This document shows, one piece after another, positions 59,961 through 64,000 of a stretch of 64,000 bases of DNA. Under the pieces are notes generated by a model that saw only the letters and a list, made by a program, of their open reading frames with translations, had not been told where the DNA came from and did not search any database. The position numbers were made by a program, and so were the translations under genes. Numbering within the stretch: position 1 is the first letter of the stretch; each line of letters starts with the position of its first letter. The stretch covers positions 4,030,001 to 4,094,000 of the forward strand of contig NZ_CP049868.1 of assembly GCF_011303555.1 (NCBI RefSeq), given 5' to 3'. The DNA comes from Pedobacter sp. HDW13 (GTDB lineage: Bacteria > Bacteroidota > Bacteroidia > Sphingobacteriales > Sphingobacteriaceae).

Positions 59961-62900
59961 TTGGCAAAGACAGTCGAACAAAGAGTAAATTTTGCAACTA
60001 GTAAGCACATTATAGACTATCCGGATTTTCTGGATGTGCAATTGCAATCATTCAGAGAATTTTTCCAGATAGATACCACATCAGACGATCGCTCTAGCGA
60101 GGGTTTGTTCAAAGTGTTTGCTGAAAACTTTCCAATAACAGATTCGAGAAATATCTTCGTATTAGAATTTCTTGATTATTTTGTTGATCCGCCACGTTAC
60201 GATATACATGAGTGTATTGAGCGTGGATTAACCTACAATGTTCCATTAAAAGCAAAGCTGAAGCTTTCTTGTAACGATGTTGAACATGAGGATTTTGAAA
60301 CCATTATTCAGGATGTGTATTTAGGTACTATCCCGTATATGACACCAAAAGGTACGTTTGTTATCAACGGTGCAGAACGTGTTATCGTTTCGCAATTACA
60401 CCGTTCTCCGGGTGTGTTCTTCGGCCAGAGCCGTCACACTAACGGAACCAAATTGTACTCAGCACGTGTTATCCCTTTCAAAGGTTCATGGATCGAGTTT
60501 GCTACAGACGTTAACAACGTAATGTATGCTTACATCGATCGTAAGAAAAAATTCCCGGTTACCACTTTATTGCGTGCTATCGGTTACGATTCTGATAAAG
60601 ACATTTTAGAACTTTTTGATCTTGCTGACGAAGTAAAAGTTAGTAAATCAGGTTTAAAGAAATACATCGGTCGTAAACTGGCTGCAAGGGTATTGAAGAA
60701 ATGGGTTGAAGATTTTGTTGATGAAGATACTGGTGAGGTAGTTTCTATCGACCGTAATGAAGTGATTCTTGAAAGAGAAACCGTTTTAGAAGACGAACAC
60801 ATTGATATGGTTATTGAAGCAGGTGTTAAAACTATTATCCTTTCTAAGGAAGATGGTGCGAGCCAGGCCGATTATACCATTATATATAATACATTACAAA
60901 AAGATACATCAAACTCAGAGAAAGAAGCTGTTGAAAACATCTACCGTGCTTTGCGTAACGCAGAACCACCTGATGAGGAAACTGCCCGTGGTATCATCGA
61001 TCGTTTATTCTTCTCGGATAAACGTTATGACTTAGGTGATGTTGGTCGTTACCGCATCAACCGTAAGTTGAAAATGAATACCCCTGATGATGTAAAGGTA
61101 TTAACGAAAGCAGATATTATCGCAATTGTTAAATACCTGATCAAATTGATCAACTCTAAAGAAGAGGTGGATGATATCGATCACTTATCAAACCGTCGTG
61201 TACGTACGGTAGGTGAGCAGTTGTACGCACAATTCGGTGTTGGTTTAGCCCGTATGGCCAGAACAATCCGTGAGCGTATGAACATCCGCGATAACGAGGT
61301 GTTTACACCAACTGATTTGATTAACGCCCGTACGTTATCATCAGTAATCAACTCTTTCTTTGGTACAAACCAGTTATCTCAGTTCATGGATCAAACCAAT
61401 CCATTGGCAGAGATTACACACAAACGCCGTTTATCAGCTTTAGGTCCGGGTGGTTTATCCCGTGAGCGTGCTGGTTTCGAGGTACGTGACGTTCACTACA
61501 CGCACTACGGTCGTTTATGTACAATTGAAACTCCAGAGGGACCGAACATTGGTTTGATTTCATCACTTTGTGTGCATGCAAAAATCAACAATTTAGGTTT
61601 CATTGAAACACCATACAAACGCGTTGAAGATGGTAAAGTAGTTGTAGATTCAGATGTTATCTATTTATCGGCAGAAGATGAGGATGGTAAAACCATTGCT
61701 CAGGCTAATGCTGAGTACGATGATAAAGGTGTGTTCTCTACTCCACGTGTTAAAGCACGTTACGAGGGTGACTTCCCGATTATCGAGCCTGAGAAATTAG
61801 ACTTGATGGACGTTGCACCTAACCAGATTACTTCAATTGCTGCTTCGTTAATTCCGTTCTTAGAACATGATGATGCGAACAGGGCGTTGATGGGATCGAA
61901 CATGCAACGTCAGGCCGTACCATTGTTACGTCCTGAAGCACCAATCGTTGGTACAGGTTTGGAAGGTCGCGTTGCCCGCGATTCAAGAACTTTGATCAAT
62001 GCAGAAGGTGATGGTGTTGTAGAATATGTAGATGCAAACGAAATTACCATTAAATACGAGCGTAACGAAGATGATCGTTTAGTTTCATTTGAAGGTGATA
62101 GCAAAACATACCGTTTAATCAAATTCAAAAAAACCAACCAGAATACCTGTATCAACTTAAAACCAATTGTTAAGAAAGGTCAGAAAGTAAGTAAAGGTCA
62201 GGTTCTTTGTGAAGGTTATGCAACTGAAGATGGCGAATTGGCATTGGGTAGAAACCTGAAAGTGGCATTCATGCCTTGGCAAGGTTTCAACTTTGAGGAT
62301 GCGATTGTAATCAACGAGCGTATTGTTCGCGATGACGTTTTCACTTCATTGCATATTGAAGAGTTTGAATTAGAAGTACGTGATACTAAACGTGGAGAAG
62401 AGGAATTAACACCAGATATCCCGAACGTTTCTGAAGAGGCTACAAAAGACCTTGATGAGAACGGTATTATCCGTATCGGTGCTGAAGTAAAAGAAGGTGA
62501 TATTTTAATTGGTAAGATTACCCCTAAAGGTGAGTCTGATCCTTCACCAGAAGAGAAATTACTACGTGCAATCTTTGGTGATAAAGCAGGTGATGTTAAA
62601 GATGCGTCTTTAAAAACTCCTCCTTCAATCCAGGGTGTGGTAATTGATACTAAATTATTCAGCCGTGCTAAGAAAACTACAAAAGCTGAAGAGAAATCGG
62701 CAATTGAGAAATTAGATAAAGGCTATAACACAGTAACTGAGAAGTTAAAGAACGAATTAGTTGACAAATTATTCGCTATTGTAAACGGAAAAACATCACA
62801 AGGTGTATTTAACATTTACAAAGAATTATTAGTTGCTAAAGGCGCTAAATTTACTCAGAAAATTTTAGCAGAGCTTGATTATAACCACATTAGCCCTAAC

Positions 62901-63764
62901 AAATGGACTACTGATGACGATAAAAACGAGCTAATTAAAATGTTGCTTCACAACTACGGTATCCGTGTTAACGAAGAGCTTGGTGCTTACAAACGCGATA
63001 AATTTGCAATTAGTGTAGGTGATGAGCTTCCATCGGGAATTGTACAAATGGCAAAAGTTTATGTTGCTAAAAAACGTAAGTTAAAAGTAGGTGATAAAAT
63101 GGCTGGTCGCCACGGTAACAAAGGTATTGTTGCACGTATTGTACGTGATGAAGATATGCCTTTCTTAGCTGATGGTAGCCCGGTTGATATTGTGTTGAAC
63201 CCACTGGGTGTACCTTCACGTATGAACCTTGGTCAGATCTATGAAACCGTATTGGCATGGGCCGGTAAAGAATTGGGTGTTAAATTTGCAACCCCGATTT
63301 TTGATGGTGCTACGCATGATGAGGTAGAGGAGTGGATTGCTAAAGCGGGTGTTCCTGCTTCAGGAAAAACCTACTTATACAATGGTTTAACAGGTGAGCG
63401 TTTCGATCAGACTACAACTGTAGGTATTATCTACATGTTGAAACTAGGTCACATGGTTGATGATAAGATGCACGCCCGTTCAATCGGACCATACTCGTTA
63501 ATTACACAACAACCATTGGGTGGTAAAGCCCAGTTCGGTGGTCAGCGTTTTGGTGAGATGGAGGTTTGGGCATTAGAAGCATTCGGTGCTGCTAATATTC
63601 TTCAGGAGATCTTAACCGTTAAGTCGGATGATGTAATCGGAAGAGCCAAAACTTACGAAGCCATTGTTAAAGGTGAAAACCTACCAACTCCGGGTGTACC
63701 AGAATCGTTTAACGTATTGGTACACGAGTTACGTGGTTTAGGTTTAGATATTACATTAGATTAA
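59961..63764 (+). CDS. rpoB: RNA polymerase beta subunit
   Basis: A 1267-residue subunit of RNA polymerase. The rifampicin-binding region is seen as GTNQLSQFMDQTNPLAEITHKRRLSALGPGGLSRERAGFEV (key part FMDQTNPLAEITHKRR), and the C-terminal MLKLGHMVDDKMHARSIGPYS and GGKAQFGGQRFGEMEVWALEA blocks are intact. The start is TTG at 59961 (LAKTVEQRVNF), since no ATG lies in a suitable place. It is shorter than E. coli RpoB, as usual in this phylum. All rifampicin-contact residues appear to be of wild-type kind. Confidence 0.98.
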   Translation: MAKTVEQRVNFATSKHIIDYPDFLDVQLQSFREFFQIDTTSDDRSSEGLFKVFAENFPITDSRNIFVLEFLDYFVDPPRYDIHECIERGLTYNVPLKAKLKLSCNDVEHEDFETIIQDVYLGTIPYMTPKGTFVINGAERVIVSQLHRSPGVFFGQSRHTNGTKLYSARVIPFKGSWIEFATDVNNVMYAYIDRKKKFPVTTLLRAIGYDSDKDILELFDLADEVKVSKSGLKKYIGRKLAARVLKKWVEDFVDEDTGEVVSIDRNEVILERETVLEDEHIDMVIEAGVKTIILSKEDGASQADYTIIYNTLQKDTSNSEKEAVENIYRALRNAEPPDEETARGIIDRLFFSDKRYDLGDVGRYRINRKLKMNTPDDVKVLTKADIIAIVKYLIKLINSKEEVDDIDHLSNRRVRTVGEQLYAQFGVGLARMARTIRERMNIRDNEVFTPTDLINARTLSSVINSFFGTNQLSQFMDQTNPLAEITHKRRLSALGPGGLSRERAGFEVRDVHYTHYGRLCTIETPEGPNIGLISSLCVHAKINNLGFIETPYKRVEDGKVVVDSDVIYLSAEDEDGKTIAQANAEYDDKGVFSTPRVKARYEGDFPIIEPEKLDLMDVAPNQITSIAASLIPFLEHDDANRALMGSNMQRQAVPLLRPEAPIVGTGLEGRVARDSRTLINAEGDGVVEYVDANEITIKYERNEDDRLVSFEGDSKTYRLIKFKKTNQNTCINLKPIVKKGQKVSKGQVLCEGYATEDGELALGRNLKVAFMPWQGFNFEDAIVINERIVRDDVFTSLHIEEFELEVRDTKRGEEELTPDIPNVSEEATKDLDENGIIRIGAEVKEGDILIGKITPKGESDPSPEEKLLRAIFGDKAGDVKDASLKTPPSIQGVVIDTKLFSRAKKTTKAEEKSAIEKLDKGYNTVTEKLKNELVDKLFAIVNGKTSQGVFNIYKELLVAKGAKFTQKILAELDYNHISPNKWTTDDDKNELIKMLLHNYGIRVNEELGAYKRDKFAISVGDELPSGIVQMAKVYVAKKRKLKVGDKMAGRHGNKGIVARIVRDEDMPFLADGSPVDIVLNPLGVPSRMNLGQIYETVLAWAGKELGVKFATPIFDGATHDEVEEWIAKAGVPASGKTYLYNGLTGERFDQTTTVGIIYMLKLGHMVDDKMHARSIGPYSLITQQPLGGKAQFGGQRFGEMEVWALEAFGAANILQEILTVKSDDVIGRAKTYEAIVKGENLPTPGVPESFNVLVHELRGLGLDITLD

Positions 63765-63767
63765 TTA

Positions 63768-63828
63768 AGCCGAAAGACTAAAGACTAAAGCTCAAAGCAG
63801 CTTTGGTCTTTAAGCTTTCCGCTTTAAC
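63768..63828. repeat. long hairpin between rpoB and rpoC
   Basis: The arm beginning AAGCCGAAAGACTAAAG (63768-63793) pairs with the arm ending TTTCCGCTTTAA (63800-63828) at about 22 of 26 positions around a 6-base loop. The core AAAGACTAAAGCT is shared with the hairpin after purH at 23716. It fills almost the whole rpoB-rpoC gap and could act in mRNA processing or attenuation. Confidence 0.65.
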
Positions 63829-63839
63829 CTTACATAAGT

Positions 63840-64000
63840 ATGTCTTACAAAAAGGATAATAAATTAAAAAGCAATTTCACATCAATCACGATTAGCTTAT
63901 CGTCTCCGGAGATTATTCTGGAACGCTCAAGCGGTGAGGTGTTGAAACCAGAAACCATTAACTACCGTACTTACAAACCTGAACGTGATGGTTTGTTCTG
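63840..64000 (+). CDS. rpoC: RNA polymerase beta' subunit, 5' part
   Basis: Only the first 53 codons are present; the gene runs off the window. The N-terminus MSYKKDNKLKSNFTSITISL, then SPEIILERSSGEVLKPETINYRTY and KPERDGLFC, is the start of RpoC, leading to the zinc-binding region. ATG at 63840, 75 bases after the rpoB stop. Confidence 0.95.
   Translation, partial: MSYKKDNKLKSNFTSITISLSSPEIILERSSGEVLKPETINYRTYKPERDGLF

Overview
The window reads as chromosome from a member of the Bacteroidota, most likely a Sphingobacteriaceae of the Pedobacter type. This rests on the TAnnTTTG promoter boxes, the near absence of Shine-Dalgarno sequences, the TonB-dependent receptors with carboxypeptidase-like N-terminal domains, the SusD-era style surface lipoproteins, and the order of the housekeeping genes. 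No phage, insertion sequence, transposon or CRISPR array was seen.

Layout. 1-2000: end of a LytTR response regulator, a MazG-like pyrophosphohydrolase and an alpha/beta hydrolase. 2361-9662: an L-rhamnose catabolic cluster (rhaT, rhaD, rhaI, rhaB, GntR regulator); rhaT and rhaD as written carry three single-base frameshifts at G runs. 9856-17740: a SWIM/SNF2 helicase, two NAD-dependent epimerase-like proteins, a Crp-type regulator, thymidine kinase and an acidic protein. 17867-23578 (minus): the rod-shape operon mreB-mreC-mreD-mrdA-rodA. 23773-26216 (minus): purH and purN. 26460-34566: rpsT, a decayed radC, a secreted EEP-family hydrolase, a lipoprotein, pheT, a coiled-coil protein with zapA, a 6S-like RNA and RNase Y. 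34656-44183: a DUF962 membrane protein and two TonB-dependent receptors, the first followed by a beta-helix lipoprotein. 44240-49473 (minus): small hypothetical proteins, a transglutaminase-like protein, and two related lipid acyltransferases, the larger being an OlsF-like two-domain enzyme. 49570-51685: a decayed helix-hairpin-helix (ComEA-like) gene and an acyl-CoA dehydrogenase with one frameshift. 52430-54027: rpsU, xerC, hpf. 54597-64000: the informational cluster tRNA-Thr, Tyr, Gly, Thr, tuf, tRNA-Trp, secE, nusG, rplK, rplA, rplJ, rplL, rpoB, rpoC (cut by the window end).

The most interesting signal is regulatory. Upstream of both TonB-dependent receptors there are direct repeats of a 7-base unit close to (T/C)TAACAT with an 11-bp period. 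In each case the last unit starts exactly 15 bp before a TAnnTTTG-type -7 box. This is the geometry of PhoB/PhoP boxes. A third array with the same spacing, at 47588-47616, points into an intergenic region with no gene and ends at a hairpin terminator, which predicts a phosphate-regulated small RNA of about 77 nt. A weaker array lies before the lipoprotein gene.

Second, rpsU and hpf both carry strong Shine-Dalgarno sequences in a genome that otherwise lacks them, so levels of bS21 may affect both ribosome maturation and hibernation. Third, at least eight intergenic regions hold long imperfect hairpins whose arms are built of degenerate 6-8 nt repeats, different in sequence from place to place but alike in design. 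Two other repeat families (a paired-hairpin REP-like element and a GTGGTTTGTG hairpin) occur twice each. Several genes are broken; some breaks look like homopolymer sequencing errors, others like real decay.
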